A DNA stretch of 64,000 bases from Pedobacter heparinus DSM 2366 (GCF_000023825.1 NC_013061.1:744001-808000), one strand, 5' to 3'. Counted from the first letter of the stretch, positions 53,108 to 63,512 are shown. Numbers and translations are program-made. The notes: a model not told the origin generated them from the sequence alone.

Positions 53108-53542
53108 ATGAAGTATTGTTTATTGTTATGTGGTATGCTAATTTCTTTTATGGGTTTTACCCAGGATTTTTCAGACGGATCAGGCGCAGTGCCGGTATCT
53201 GACATCTCAGCAGCCACCACATCCAATCGCTCTTCTAAATTAATCTCAAAAACAGTTTACGCAACCTATTACGCAAGGAAATTTGAGGGCCGCAAAACAA
53301 CAAGCGGAGCAAGGTACCGCAGAAGCAAAATGACGGCTGCACACATGACTTTGCCTTTTGGGACTATAGTAACGGTTACCAATCCTGAAAACGGCGAATC
53401 GGTAGACGTTGAAGTAAATGATCGGGGCCCGCATTCTCGGAAATTCAAAATAGATCTTTCTGAAGCTGCGGCAAAAGAACTTGGTATTTACGGAAAAGGG
53501 GTGGCAAAAGTTGAAATCAGTTATTTGCCCGACGAAGACTAA
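53108..53542 (+). CDS. RlpA-like septal ring lytic transglycosylase family protein
   Basis: The 144-residue protein has a signal peptide (KYCLLLCGMLISFMGFTQ) and a double-psi beta-barrel domain with YATYYARKFEGRKTTSGARY, LPFGTIVTVTN and the catalytic-type aspartate in VNDRGPHS. RlpA enzymes cleave denuded glycan strands of peptidoglycan. No SPOR domain is present, so it is a short form. It is probably periplasmic. Confidence 0.88.
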   Translation: MKYCLLLCGMLISFMGFTQDFSDGSGAVPVSDISAATTSNRSSKLISKTVYATYYARKFEGRKTTSGARYRRSKMTAAHMTLPFGTIVTVTNPENGESVDVEVNDRGPHSRKFKIDLSEAAAKELGIYGKGVAKVEISYLPDED

Positions 53543-53922
53543 GCTGTTTAACTTTAATGTTGTATTAGTCAGTTTCTTGAATTTATTAACACATTCTTTT
53601 AAGGATCCTCATTTCTGAAAAGAAATAAATACCAAATTTCAGGCGTAATTACTGTGTCAATTTCTCCTTTTAGTGTTGATAAAAATGCCCGCTTGTTAAC
53701 AACTATTGTTCTCTTATCAGGGGTCGGTACTTTATATTTGTTTACATAAAGTTCTTTAATAAATCACACATAGATTTTTAGTTAAAGTTTTAATATTTAG
53801 TTGTTTAAGGTTGCCGGAGAATTTCGTGTCTTTTTAAACTTTATAAACTGGGTACGGATAGTCTGGCTACTGGATTTATGGAGGCTTTAAGAATCAAAAT
53901 ATACATTTACCCTATTAAATAG
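53543..53922. other. Long leader region upstream of nrdB
   Basis: This 380-bp stretch has no substantial gene. A possible promoter lies at 53733-53740. A 14-codon reading frame (53878-53922, beginning MEALRIKIY) ends with TAG directly before the nrdB ATG, in the same frame; it may be a leader peptide or chance. I saw no palindromic NrdR box that I could support. Confidence 0.5.
53733..53740 (+). promoter_or_regulatory. Possible -7 box of nrdBA
   Basis: TATATTTG matches TAnnTTTG, about 180 nt before nrdB. The nearest -33-like TTG has a 24-nt spacer, so support is modest. Confidence 0.4.
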
Positions 53923-54903
53923 ATGCTTATGCAAGAAGAAGAAGTATTATTAAAAGAAAACAAAGACAGGTTTGTTCTTTTGCCGATTAAATATCCTGAA
54001 ATCTGGGAAATGTATAAGAAGAGTGAGGCCAGTTTCTGGACTGCCGAAGAAATTGATCTTTCAGATGATCAGAAACACTGGGATAACCTGAATGATGGGG
54101 AAAGACATTTTATTTCTCATATTCTGGCATTCTTTTCGGCCAGTGACGGTATCGTAAATGAGAACCTTGCCGTAAACTTTATGAGTGAGGTGCAATTGCC
54201 GGAAGCACGTTGCTTTTATGGCTTCCAGATCATGATGGAAAATATCCATTCTGAAACTTATGCCTTGCTTATTGACACATATATTAAAGATCCTGATGAA
54301 AAGGACAGGCTGTTCCATGCCATTGAAACCGTTCCATGTGTAAAGAAAAAAGCAGAGTGGGCCCTGCGCTGGATTGATAATGGCTCTTTTGCAGAACGTT
54401 TGGTAGCTTTTGCTGCGGTAGAAGGAATTTTCTTTAGCGGTAGTTTTTGTTCTATCTTCTGGTTAAAGAAACGTGGTTTAATGCCGGGATTAACTTTCAG
54501 TAATGAACTGATCTCGAGAGACGAAGGTTCGCACTGCGAATTTGCCTGTTTATTGTATGGCATGCTGAAAAATAAATTAAGCCAGGAGCAGGTACATGGT
54601 ATTATCCGTGATGCGGTTGAGATAGAAAAAGAATTTGTTACCGATGCATTGCCGGTTGCACTGATTGGTATGAATGCAAAGTTAATGTCGCAGTACATTG
54701 AGTTTGTGGCCGATAGATGGTTGCAGGAATTGGGCTATAGCAAAATATATAATGCCACCAACCCGTTTGATTTTATGGAAATGATCTCTTTACAGGGCAA
54801 AACTAACTTCTTTGAAAAAAGGGTTGGTGATTACCAGAAAAGCGGAGTGTTGACTTCAACAGAAGATAAAGCAGCAGCTTTCTCTTTAGATGATGACTTT
54901 TAG
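53923..54903 (+). CDS. nrdB: Ribonucleoside-diphosphate reductase beta subunit (class Ia)
   Basis: The 326-residue protein has the di-iron ligands in [13 protein letters not shown] (D75) and MMENIHSE (E106, H109), and the radical tyrosine Y99 in CFYGFQ, a motif also seen in eukaryotic R2 proteins. It generates the tyrosyl radical passed to NrdA to reduce ribonucleotides. The start MLMQ could also begin at the second methionine (53929). nrdA follows 105 bp later. Confidence 0.96.
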   Translation: MLMQEEEVLLKENKDRFVLLPIKYPEIWEMYKKSEASFWTAEEIDLSDDQKHWDNLNDGERHFISHILAFFSASDGIVNENLAVNFMSEVQLPEARCFYGFQIMMENIHSETYALLIDTYIKDPDEKDRLFHAIETVPCVKKKAEWALRWIDNGSFAERLVAFAAVEGIFFSGSFCSIFWLKKRGLMPGLTFSNELISRDEGSHCEFACLLYGMLKNKLSQEQVHGIIRDAVEIEKEFVTDALPVALIGMNAKLMSQYIEFVADRWLQELGYSKIYNATNPFDFMEMISLQGKTNFFEKRVGDYQKSGVLTSTEDKAAAFSLDDDF

Positions 54904-55008
54904 TACTTATTGGGGTTAGACAATAAGAAAATAGATAATAATTAATTCGGTGCCGATGCTGGTTTTTTTCGCTCTGAAATCCAATATGCACCATAAATAC
55001 CTGAAAAT

Positions 55009-57387
55009 ATGTTTGTAATAAAAAGAGATGGCCGCAAGGAAGCGGTAAGATTTGACAAAATAACAGCTCGTATAGAGAAGTTATGCTATGGTTTTAATGC
55101 CGAACTTGTAGATCCGATCGATGTTGCCAAGAAGGTGATTGAGGGTTTGTATGATGGGGTTACTACCTCGGAACTGGATAATCTTGCCGCAGAAACAGCA
55201 GCTTCTTTAACTACAAAGCACCCTGATTATGCTTTGCTGGCCTCCCGCATAGCGGTATCTAACCTGCATAAAAATACCACAAAGTCTTTCTCCAAAACAA
55301 TGGAGATGTTATATAATTACGTAGATTCCAAGACAGAAAAACCGGCATCTTTAATTGCAGATGATGTATGGGAGGTGATTGAGAAAAATGCGGATATTTT
55401 AGACAGCACCATTATCTATGACCGGGATTTTGGTTTTGATTACTTTGGCTTCAAAACTTTAGAAAAATCCTATTTACTGAAAGTTGACGGACAGATCGTT
55501 GAGCGCCCTCAGCATTTATTTATGCGTGTTGCTGTTGGTATTCATAAAGGAGATATTGATAGTGCCATCGAAACGTATAACCTGATGAGTGAGCGTTGGT
55601 TTACCCACGCTACCCCAACCTTGTTTAATGCAGCTACACCTAAACCTCAAATGTCATCCTGCTTTTTGCTAACCATGCAGGACGATAGCATTGAAGGTAT
55701 TTATGATACGTTAAAACAAACAGCTAAAATTTCTCAGAGTGCCGGTGGTATTGGCCTGAGCATCCACAACATCAGAGCTACAGGTTCTTATATTGGTGGC
55801 ACCAACGGAACCAGCAATGGTATTGTGCCCATGCTGAAAGTATTTAATGATACTGCACGTTATGTAGATCAGGGTGGTGGTAAGCGTAAAGGCGCCTTTG
55901 CCATTTATTTAGAGCCTTGGCATGCTGATGTACTCAGCTTTTTAGACCTGCGTAAAAACCATGGTAAAGAAGAACTGCGTGCGCGCGACCTGTTCTATGC
56001 CCTTTGGGTATGCGATTTGTTTATGAGACGTGTAGAAGAGAATGGCGACTGGAGCTTGTTCTGTCCGCATGAAGCACCAGGCCTGGCCGATTGTTTTGGA
56101 GAAGAGTTTGATGCCTTATACGAACGTTATGAACAGGAAGGACGTGCCCGTAAAACCATTAAGGCACAAGAGTTATGGTTCGCCATCCTGGATTCACAAA
56201 TTGAAACCGGTACACCATATTTGTTGTATAAAGATGCGGCTAATAGTAAATCTAACCAGCAAAACCTGGGCACCATTAAAAGCTCCAACCTTTGTACCGA
56301 AATTATAGAATACACCTCTAAAGATGAAGTTGCGGTTTGTAACCTGGCTTCACTGGCCTTGCCAAGATTCGTGATCAATGGTGAGTTTGACCATCAGAAA
56401 TTATACGATGTAACGTATCAGGCTACTGTAAACCTGAACAAGATCATCGATTACAATTATTATCCGGTAGAAGAAGCCAGAAACTCCAACATGCGCCACA
56501 GACCAGTTGGTTTAGGTGTGCAGGGATTGGCCGATGCATTTATCTTAATGCGTTTGCCTTTTGAAAGTGAAGGGGCCCGCATCTTAAATAAAGAGATCTT
56601 TGAAACGATCTATTTTGCTGCCATGACTGCTTCTCATGATCTTGCCGTTAAAAATGGCCCTTATGAAACCTTTAAAGGTTCTCCTTTATCGCAGGGTAAG
56701 TTCCAGTTTGACCTTTGGAAGGTACAGCCTGACAGCGGCAGATGGGATTGGGAAACTTTACGTGAAAAGGTAGTAAAAGACGGGGTATACAACTCTTTAC
56801 TGGTTGCACCAATGCCTACAGCTTCTACTTCGCAGATTTTAGGTAACAACGAGTGCTTTGAACCATATACTTCTAACATTTATACCAGAAGGGTATTGAG
56901 CGGAGAGTTTATTGTGGTAAACAAGCACCTGCTGAAAGACCTGGTAGCTTTAGGCTTATGGACCCCGGCCATGAAAGACAGGATCATTTTAGCCAACGGC
57001 TCTATTCAGGACATTGCCGAGATTCCTGACTACATTAAAGAGTTATACAAAACAGTTTGGGAGATCAAAATGCGCAGCATTATTGATATGGCGGCCGACA
57101 GGGGTGCATATATCTGCCAGTCGCAATCGCTAAACTTGTTTATCAATGCTCCAAATACATCAAAACTAACTTCAATGCATTTTTACGCATGGAAGAAAGG
57201 GCTGAAAACAGGCATGTATTACCTGCGTACGCAGGCGGCTTCGCAAGCAGTTAAGTTTACTGTAGAGAACCAGGCAGGCAAGAACATGGAACCGGTAATT
57301 CCGGAACATATTGAACAAAGTGCCGAAGAGATCGTTGAAGGTCCGGTTTGTTCAATGGAAGAAGGCTGTATCAGCTGTTCAGGTTAA
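55009..57387 (+). CDS. nrdA: Ribonucleoside-diphosphate reductase alpha subunit (class Ia)
   Basis: The 792-residue protein has an N-terminal ATP-cone ([21 protein letters not shown]), the active-site region MSSCFLL and the barrel motifs [12 protein letters not shown] and [15 protein letters not shown]. Its C-terminal tail holds redox cysteines ([12 protein letters not shown]). It reduces NDPs to dNDPs using the radical from NrdB. The ATP-cone indicates allosteric control by ATP/dATP. A terminator follows. Confidence 0.97.
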   Translation: MFVIKRDGRKEAVRFDKITARIEKLCYGFNAELVDPIDVAKKVIEGLYDGVTTSELDNLAAETAASLTTKHPDYALLASRIAVSNLHKNTTKSFSKTMEMLYNYVDSKTEKPASLIADDVWEVIEKNADILDSTIIYDRDFGFDYFGFKTLEKSYLLKVDGQIVERPQHLFMRVAVGIHKGDIDSAIETYNLMSERWFTHATPTLFNAATPKPQMSSCFLLTMQDDSIEGIYDTLKQTAKISQSAGGIGLSIHNIRATGSYIGGTNGTSNGIVPMLKVFNDTARYVDQGGGKRKGAFAIYLEPWHADVLSFLDLRKNHGKEELRARDLFYALWVCDLFMRRVEENGDWSLFCPHEAPGLADCFGEEFDALYERYEQEGRARKTIKAQELWFAILDSQIETGTPYLLYKDAANSKSNQQNLGTIKSSNLCTEIIEYTSKDEVAVCNLASLALPRFVINGEFDHQKLYDVTYQATVNLNKIIDYNYYPVEEARNSNMRHRPVGLGVQGLADAFILMRLPFESEGARILNKEIFETIYFAAMTASHDLAVKNGPYETFKGSPLSQGKFQFDLWKVQPDSGRWDWETLREKVVKDGVYNSLLVAPMPTASTSQILGNNECFEPYTSNIYTRRVLSGEFIVVNKHLLKDLVALGLWTPAMKDRIILANGSIQDIAEIPDYIKELYKTVWEIKMRSIIDMAADRGAYICQSQSLNLFINAPNTSKLTSMHFYAWKKGLKTGMYYLRTQAASQAVKFTVENQAGKNMEPVIPEHIEQSAEEIVEGPVCSMEEGCISCSG

Positions 57388-57414
57388 TCGTTCATATTGA
57401 ATATATATATCGCG

Positions 57415-57447
57415 AAGGAGTAAGGATTCATTCTTACTCCTTTTTTA
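57415..57447 (+). terminator. Terminator of nrdBA
   Basis: AAGGAGTAAG (57415-57424) pairs perfectly with CTTACTCCTT (57433-57442) around an 8-nt loop, followed by a T-run. Confidence 0.88.
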
Positions 57448-57484
57448 TTACCTGTCCATGAAAAAGTATATCAGATACTTCCTG

Positions 57485-57492
57485 TATCTTTG
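57485..57492 (+). promoter_or_regulatory. Candidate -7 box of the Cys-rich CWC gene
   Basis: TATCTTTG matches TAnnTTTG and ends only 5 nt before the ATG at 57498, so a leaderless or near-leaderless transcript is expected. Confidence 0.55.
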
Positions 57493-57497
57493 TACCG

Positions 57498-57701
57498 ATG
57501 GCAAAACACGAGATCATACCTTGCGAACGTTGCAATACTCCTATAGAATGCAAGGCAAACTCTTATACCAAATGCCAGTGCAGCGTGGTTCAGCTGAACC
57601 TGAATGAGGTACAATACATCAGTGAGCTTTATGATGGCTGTTTGTGTGCAAAATGCTTGTTCGAATTGCAACAGGAATACCGTGAAGGTATTGCTTCCTG
57701 A
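57498..57701 (+). CDS. Cysteine-rich CWC family small protein
   Basis: The 67-residue protein has eight cysteines in paired arrangement: CERC (9-12), C18, CQC (26-28), and CLCAKC (48-53). The layout fits the small Cys-rich CWC family and suggests binding of one or two metal ions. Function is unknown. The -7 box lies so close that the start codon assignment is well constrained. Confidence 0.8.
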   Translation: MAKHEIIPCERCNTPIECKANSYTKCQCSVVQLNLNEVQYISELYDGCLCAKCLFELQQEYREGIAS

Positions 57702-57754
57702 TACGCTACAGCTTGCATTCTTGATAACAGGGCCTCATTTTTGTTTTTTTTGGC

Positions 57755-57762
57755 TAACTTTG
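57755..57762 (+). promoter_or_regulatory. Candidate -7 box of the aguB-aguA operon
   Basis: TAACTTTG matches TAnnTTTG, 24 nt before the ATG at 57787. Confidence 0.5.
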
Positions 57763-57786
57763 CATCAAATTATTTGTTGATAAAGT

Positions 57787-58662
57787 ATGGCTAAAGTAAA
57801 GGTTGGAATGGTACAGATGAGCTGTACCGGCAATAAACAGGAAAATTTAGATAAAGCGATTGTAAAAATCCGGGAAGCTGCAGCAAAAGGCGCACAGATT
57901 GTGTGCTTGCAGGAACTTTTTACTTCATTGTACTTTTGTGATGTTGAAGATTATGCAAACTTTGATTTAGCAGAAGCAATTCCAGGCCCTTCAACAGATA
58001 GCTTACAGGTTGTAGCAAAGGAATTGGGGGTAGTGATCATAGCGTCGTTATTTGAAAAACGTACGGCAGGGTTATACCACAATACCACAGCTGTGCTGGA
58101 TGCCGACGGGGCTTACCTGGGTAAATATCGTAAAATGCACATCCCTGACGATCCCGCCTTTTATGAGAAATTCTACTTTACACCCGGAGATCTGGGCTAT
58201 AAGGTTTTTCAGACAAAATTTGCTAAAATAGGGATCCTGATCTGCTGGGACCAGTGGTATCCTGAGGCATCGCGTATTACTGCGTTGATGGGTGCAGAGA
58301 TCATGTTTTATCCAACTGCTATCGGATGGGCTACAGATCAGGATGAGGAAACCAATAAAGACCAGTACAATGCCTGGCAAACCATTCAGCGCTCACATGC
58401 AGTTGCAAACGGAGTACCTGTTGTTAGTGTAAACCGGGTGGGTTTTGAACAAAATGGCGCCATGAAATTCTGGGGGGGGAGCTTTGCCGCAAATGCCCAG
58501 GGCAAAATACTTTATTTAGGTTCACACGACCAGGAAGAAACTGAAGTAGTGGAGCTGGACCTGACGGAGTCTGATTTTTTCCGTAAGCACTGGCCTTTTT
58601 TAAGAGACAGAAGGATAGATTCATATCAGCCAATTACCAAGAGGTTCATTGATGAGGACTAG
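57787..58662 (+). CDS. aguB: N-carbamoylputrescine amidase
   Basis: The 291-residue nitrilase-superfamily protein has the catalytic triad E43 (LQELF), K116 (YRKMHIPDDP) and C153 (LICWDQWYPE). The IPDDPAFYEKFYF and DQWYPEASR segments are specific to AguB. It hydrolyses N-carbamoylputrescine to putrescine, CO2 and ammonia. aguA, which makes its substrate, follows 95 bp later. Confidence 0.95.
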   Translation: MAKVKVGMVQMSCTGNKQENLDKAIVKIREAAAKGAQIVCLQELFTSLYFCDVEDYANFDLAEAIPGPSTDSLQVVAKELGVVIIASLFEKRTAGLYHNTTAVLDADGAYLGKYRKMHIPDDPAFYEKFYFTPGDLGYKVFQTKFAKIGILICWDQWYPEASRITALMGAEIMFYPTAIGWATDQDEETNKDQYNAWQTIQRSHAVANGVPVVSVNRVGFEQNGAMKFWGGSFAANAQGKILYLGSHDQEETEVVELDLTESDFFRKHWPFLRDRRIDSYQPITKRFIDED

Positions 58663-58757
58663 TGTATTTATTATATTGACCAGGATATTGCTGTTCAGGA
58701 CATCTGGATAACAACAGGCGCTTTGGAAAAAACTTTAGAACTACTAAAAAATAAAAA

Positions 58758-59807
58758 TTGAAGGATATAAATTTTTCAGCTTCCCCTAAAAAGCAGGGCT
58801 ATTCATTTCCGGCCGAATGGGTAAAACATGAAGCAACGTGGTTAAGCTGGCCACATAAGGAAGCTTCATGGCCGGGTAAAATTGAAACGATTTATGCACC
58901 TTACTGCCAGTTTATAAAGATTGTTGCGACAGCTGAAAAAGTGCGCATTAATGTAAAAGATGAAGCCATGAAAGCAGAGGCTGCCCGTCATCTGCAGGAA
59001 GCCGGTGCAGATTTGACACAGATTGAATTCTATTTTAATGAAAGTAATGATGCATGGTGCAGGGATCATGGTCCGGCCTTTGTATTAAATGGCCGTGAAA
59101 AGGCGGTGGTAGACTGGCGCTATAATGCCTGGGGTAATAAATACCCTCCTTATGACCTGGATGATGTAATACCAACTAAAATTGCCCAACATTTTGACCT
59201 GCCCTTATATACACCAGATATTGTAATGGAGGGGGGCTCGGTAGAATTTAACGGTGCAGGTACCATCCTGACCACTACGGCATGCCTGCTGAATGAAAAC
59301 AGGAACCCAGAGCTGAGCAGGGAACAGATTGAACAATACCTGCTGGAATTTTATGGTGCAGAGCAGGTATTATGGCTGGGCGATGGAATTGTAGGCGACG
59401 ATACGGATGGCCATATAGACGACATTACCCGGTTTGTAAACGAAGATACTGTTTTAACGGTGGTAGAAAGTAACCCCCTTGATGAAAACTATCTTTTGCT
59501 CCAGGAAAACCTGGAAGCTTTAAAGGCCATGCGCTTACTGAACGGTAAGCCGTTGAACATTGTCCAGCTGCCAATGCCCTCACCTGTAATCCATGAGGAT
59601 ACCCGTTTACCTGCATCGTATGCCAACTTTTACATTGCCAATGCTGCAGTAATTGTTCCTACCTTCAGGGATGTAAATGATGAAAAAGCATTGAAAATTA
59701 TTCAGGATGTATTTCCTGACCGGAAGGTCATAGGGATAGATTCAACAGATATCATCTGGGGGCTGGGCAGCTTTCACTGTTTAAGTCAGCAGGAACCAGC
59801 AATTTAA
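58758..59807 (+). CDS. aguA: Agmatine deiminase
   Basis: The 349-residue protein has the guanidine-modifying fold, with DGHIDDITRFV and the nucleophilic cysteine C341 in GSFHCLSQQ, plus CRDHGPAFV. It converts agmatine to N-carbamoylputrescine. The start must be TTG at 58758: an in-frame stop lies two codons upstream and no ATG occurs before the conserved PAEWVKHEATWLSWPHK region. It forms the putrescine pathway with aguB. Confidence 0.94.
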   Translation: MKDINFSASPKKQGYSFPAEWVKHEATWLSWPHKEASWPGKIETIYAPYCQFIKIVATAEKVRINVKDEAMKAEAARHLQEAGADLTQIEFYFNESNDAWCRDHGPAFVLNGREKAVVDWRYNAWGNKYPPYDLDDVIPTKIAQHFDLPLYTPDIVMEGGSVEFNGAGTILTTTACLLNENRNPELSREQIEQYLLEFYGAEQVLWLGDGIVGDDTDGHIDDITRFVNEDTVLTVVESNPLDENYLLLQENLEALKAMRLLNGKPLNIVQLPMPSPVIHEDTRLPASYANFYIANAAVIVPTFRDVNDEKALKIIQDVFPDRKVIGIDSTDIIWGLGSFHCLSQQEPAI

Positions 59808-59848
59808 CCATACGAACAGCTAAAATATAACCAAACATAAAAATACAG

Positions 59849-60592
59849 ATGAAGTTATTAGAAGGAAAAACAGCACTTGTAACAGGTGCATCTAAAGGAA
59901 TTGGCCGCAAAATAGCCGAGAAATTTGCAGAACAGGGTGCCAATGTGGCTTTTACCTATTTGTCGTCAGTTGAAAAAGGACAGGCTTTAGAGCAGGAACT
60001 GCAAAGCTTTGGTACTAAAGTTAAAGGCTACCGTTCTGATGCTTCAAAATTTGATGAAGCCGAAAAACTTATTACAGATATTGTTGCTGATTTTGGTGCC
60101 CTGGATATTGTGGTCAACAATGCAGGGATCACTAAAGATGGCTTATTGATGCGCATGAGCGAAGAGAACTGGGATGAGGTGATCAATGTGAACCTTAAAT
60201 CGGTATTTAACGTGTCTAAGGCCGCGTCTAAGGTCATGATGAAGGCACGCAAAGGCTCTATCATCAATATGAGTTCTGTTGTTGGTGTACAGGGGAATGC
60301 CGGCCAGGCTAATTATGCAGCGTCAAAAGCCGGTATTATCGGATTTTCGAAGTCGCTGGCCAAAGAGCTAGGCTCGCGTAATATCCGTACCAATGTAATT
60401 GCCCCAGGTTTTATCCGCACAGAAATGACAGATGTACTGGATCCGAAAGTCGTGCAGGGCTGGGAAGAAGGTATTCCATTAAAAAGGGCTGGAGAGACAG
60501 AGGATGTAGCTAACGCCTGTGTGTTCCTTGCTTCGGATATGAGTGCATACATTACCGGGCAGGTATTGTCTGTTTGCGGCGGAATGTTGTAA
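59849..60592 (+). CDS. fabG: 3-oxoacyl-[acyl-carrier-protein] reductase
   Basis: The 247-residue short-chain dehydrogenase has the NADPH motif TGASKGIG, NNAGITKDGLL, and the catalytic tetrad N114, S143, Y156 and K160 (YAASK). The length and the MRMSEENWDEVI segment fit FabG, which reduces beta-ketoacyl-ACP in fatty acid synthesis. No other fab gene is adjacent, so a different SDR role cannot be excluded. Confidence 0.9.
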   Translation: MKLLEGKTALVTGASKGIGRKIAEKFAEQGANVAFTYLSSVEKGQALEQELQSFGTKVKGYRSDASKFDEAEKLITDIVADFGALDIVVNNAGITKDGLLMRMSEENWDEVINVNLKSVFNVSKAASKVMMKARKGSIINMSSVVGVQGNAGQANYAASKAGIIGFSKSLAKELGSRNIRTNVIAPGFIRTEMTDVLDPKVVQGWEEGIPLKRAGETEDVANACVFLASDMSAYITGQVLSVCGGML

Positions 60593-60595
60593 ACT

Positions 60596-61330
60596 TTATT
60601 TAAACAGGTATTTACCCTCCTTTTCCGTCACAACAGGAAGGTTGTTGTGCTTTTCAAAATAACGATATCCGGTCTCAAGGTTTGTCCACAATGCCCGCTG
60701 GGCCGGATATTGTTTCAGCTGGATATTCAAATTCACACTGGTCATTTTAAAAGGAAAAATATGAACCGGGATCGGGTCCTGACCGGCGTTTTTTGCTTCA
60801 ACAGCCAGCACATAAACTTCTTTAATTTTATCATCTGTTAAGGGGATGCAACCTACCGTTACACAGTTGCCATGTATATAGATGTCGCCACCCGGCCTTT
60901 CCTTTCCACTTCTTCGTTCATCAACCTTATTTGGATAATTTACCCCCAGGGAAAGGTGAAAGCTGCTTTTGGGGTTAAAGACATTGATGTAATAAAAACC
61001 CTCAGGTGTTTGCAGGTCGCCCTCTTTTACCTTTGGGCCCAAGGTTCCCGAATGGGCACAGAAGTCGTATATTTTGAACAATTTATAGGCTTTCTGCCCG
61101 TTTGTTTTTAACCATAGCTCAAGCTTGCCCTCATTTTTATAAGCGGCGATATATAGTTTAAATGGCCTGGTTATACCTGCAGCACTGAGTTCCGTTTGCA
61201 GATTTGCCCATTTTTCATCATAAGCAGCTTTTACCCTGTCAAATGTTAACTGCTCCGTTTTAAATTCAGATTGTGCAAATGCAGGGATAGTCATGGTCAG
61301 CAATAAAATGAGTTTAAACAATAGCTTCAT
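60596..61330 (-). CDS. L,D-transpeptidase, YafK type
   Basis: The 244-residue protein has a signal peptide (MKLLFKLILLLTMTIPAFAQ) and a YkuD-like domain with H153 and C161 in IHGNCVTVGC, the HGxxxTxGC variant of the YafK group. It presumably acts on peptidoglycan crosslinks or lipoprotein attachment in the periplasm. It converges on fabG with a 3-bp gap. A TAnnTTTG box lies 21 nt upstream. Confidence 0.88.
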   Translation of the reverse strand: MKLLFKLILLLTMTIPAFAQSEFKTEQLTFDRVKAAYDEKWANLQTELSAAGITRPFKLYIAAYKNEGKLELWLKTNGQKAYKLFKIYDFCAHSGTLGPKVKEGDLQTPEGFYYINVFNPKSSFHLSLGVNYPNKVDERRSGKERPGGDIYIHGNCVTVGCIPLTDDKIKEVYVLAVEAKNAGQDPIPVHIFPFKMTSVNLNIQLKQYPAQRALWTNLETGYRYFEKHNNLPVVTEKEGKYLFK

Positions 61331-61351
61331 ATTAATGGTAGTTTATAAAAA

Positions 61352-61359
61352 CAAACTTA
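61352..61359 (-). promoter_or_regulatory. Candidate -7 box of the YafK-type transpeptidase gene
   Basis: TAAGTTTG on the minus strand matches TAnnTTTG, 21 nt before the ATG. Confidence 0.5.
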
Positions 61360-61412
61360 AATAAAATGCCTAGCAGTTTATTTTAAAATTTAGCATCTTT
61401 ATCCAAATAGAT

Positions 61413-63500
61413 ATGAGCGATTCCTTTACGATATACAGTCTGCTGACCTTAACCGGAGCCCTGATGATAGGTGTATTATTTGCCTGGTTATTGTATGGTA
61501 AAACATCATATCTGAACACAAAGTTGCGTTATGCGCTGGCTGCAATGCGGGTTGTAAGCCTTACTGCAATTGGTTTTCTCTTGTTTTTTCCCTTAATCAG
61601 AAGTATCTCTTATACACCAGAGAAGCCATTGATCATTATTGGGCAGGACAATTCATTGTCGATAGGCAATATAATACCCGCAGGCTTTAATAAAGCGAAG
61701 TATGAACAGGATATACAGCTGCTGGCCCGAAAGCTTGGCGAAAAGTATGAAGTGAAAATCTATAACTTTAGTGACAGTATAAAAAATGGTTTTGATTTCT
61801 CCAATAAGGGCAAATTGAGTAATGCTGCCAGATTGATTGCAGGGCTGAATGATGAATATTTGAACCGGAACGTGGGGGCTGTAATTATTGCCTCAGATGG
61901 GATATTTAACCGTGGAGGTAGTCCACTTTATGAGGTGAATAAACTAAAGGCGCCTGTATATACCATTGCTTTGGGAGATACCATTCCTAAAAAAGACTTG
62001 CTGATAGCCAATATTAACCATAACGACCTGGTTTACCTGAACAACGAATTCAATATTGAAGTTCAGGTGCAGGCTTTTGAGGCAAAAGGGGAAGAAAGCA
62101 GTATTGCTGTATTGGAAAACGGTAAAAAGGTATATGAAGAGCGTTTGTCCATTACCTCAGATGCTTTTGTGAAAAATATTCCTGTCAGACTTAAAGCTTC
62201 AAAATTAGGCCTGTTAAAATATACAGTTCAGCTGCGTCCGGTACAGCACGAGGTTTCGGAAAAAAATAATGAACAAAACCTGTTTGTTGAAGTCATTGAT
62301 ACCCGTATGAAAGTGCTTATTGCGGCGGCCGGCGCTCATCCCGACATTGCCGCATTGAAGCAGGCCATTGGCCTGAACAGAAATTTTGAGGTTAAAATTG
62401 CCCTGGCAGAAGAGCTGAATGCGCTGAACCTTAATGATTATGGTCTGTTGGTGCTGTACCAGCTGCCATCTCTGGCATACGATGCCAATCTGTTCATGAA
62501 TAAAGTTGCCGCTGCTAAAGCTGCAGTATGGTATATATTGGGTGGCCAAAGCAATATTAATGCTTTTAACCAGGTTCAGAAACAGGTGAATTTTACCGGA
62601 GGGAACAATACCATGCAGGAAACTTATAGCCACGTTAACCCTGGTTTTACTGCATTTGATCTGGATGAGACCATGAGAAAAAGGATCGAGGTTTTTGATC
62701 CCTTGTTTGCTCCCTTTGGAAAGCCGGTGGTTCAGGGTAATGCTGCCATTGTCCTGAACCAGCGCATCGGCAAGATCAGTACCGATTATCCCCAGTTGTT
62801 TTTTATGACAGAAAACGGGCGGAAAATGGGGTTCTTAATCGGCGAGGGCTTGTGGAAATGGAAACTTTCTGAAGCAGGAGAGTCCATGCCGGAAACCCCT
62901 GTTTTTAACAGCCTTCTGTCAAAAGCGGTACAATACCTGTCGCTGAAAGACGATAAACGTAAGTTTAAGGTGTATACTTCAAAAAACACTTTTGACGAGA
63001 ATGAAAACGTATTGCTCAATGCTGTACTTTATAATGACAGCTATATTGCCATAAACGCACCCGACGTTAGTATATCCATTAAAAATGATCAGGGAAAGGA
63101 GTATAAATTCTTGTTTTCAAGAACTGAGATGGCCTATCAGCTTGATGCAGGGGCCTTACCACCAGGTAATTATACCTATGTGGCCACAACGGCATTTGGT
63201 GCCCATAAGTATAGGGCACAGGGTATATTTTTTGTAAATACCATGGTTGCAGAATACCAGCAAACAACAGCCAATCATCAGCTATTGAATAGTATTTCGG
63301 TCCAAACAGGTGGTAAAATGTACATGCCCCAGCAATTATTGGGACTGGTTGATGAGATAAAAGAAAATCAGGAGATCAGGACTTTGAGTTATGAAGATCG
63401 TAAATACGAGGAATTGATTAACTTTAAGTGGTTGTTTGGATTCATCATGGCTTTACTGGCCCTCGAATGTTTTTTCCGGAAAAGAAACGGCGAAATTTAA
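61413..63500 (+). CDS. Large membrane protein with VWA-like periplasmic region
   Basis: The 695-residue protein has two N-terminal membrane spans (about residues 8-27 and 42-62), a long extracytoplasmic region and a C-terminal span (about 671-687). Residues about 75-180 (LIIIGQDNSLSIG...AVIIASDGIFNRGGSPLYE) resemble a von Willebrand factor A fold with a degenerate DxSxS site. Similar proteins in Bacteroidota occur near BatA/MoxR genes, but none are present here. Function is unknown. Confidence 0.7.
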   Translation: MSDSFTIYSLLTLTGALMIGVLFAWLLYGKTSYLNTKLRYALAAMRVVSLTAIGFLLFFPLIRSISYTPEKPLIIIGQDNSLSIGNIIPAGFNKAKYEQDIQLLARKLGEKYEVKIYNFSDSIKNGFDFSNKGKLSNAARLIAGLNDEYLNRNVGAVIIASDGIFNRGGSPLYEVNKLKAPVYTIALGDTIPKKDLLIANINHNDLVYLNNEFNIEVQVQAFEAKGEESSIAVLENGKKVYEERLSITSDAFVKNIPVRLKASKLGLLKYTVQLRPVQHEVSEKNNEQNLFVEVIDTRMKVLIAAAGAHPDIAALKQAIGLNRNFEVKIALAEELNALNLNDYGLLVLYQLPSLAYDANLFMNKVAAAKAAVWYILGGQSNINAFNQVQKQVNFTGGNNTMQETYSHVNPGFTAFDLDETMRKRIEVFDPLFAPFGKPVVQGNAAIVLNQRIGKISTDYPQLFFMTENGRKMGFLIGEGLWKWKLSEAGESMPETPVFNSLLSKAVQYLSLKDDKRKFKVYTSKNTFDENENVLLNAVLYNDSYIAINAPDVSISIKNDQGKEYKFLFSRTEMAYQLDAGALPPGNYTYVATTAFGAHKYRAQGIFFVNTMVAEYQQTTANHQLLNSISVQTGGKMYMPQQLLGLVDEIKENQEIRTLSYEDRKYEELINFKWLFGFIMALLALECFFRKRNGEI

Positions 63501-63512
63501 ATCAGACCGGAT

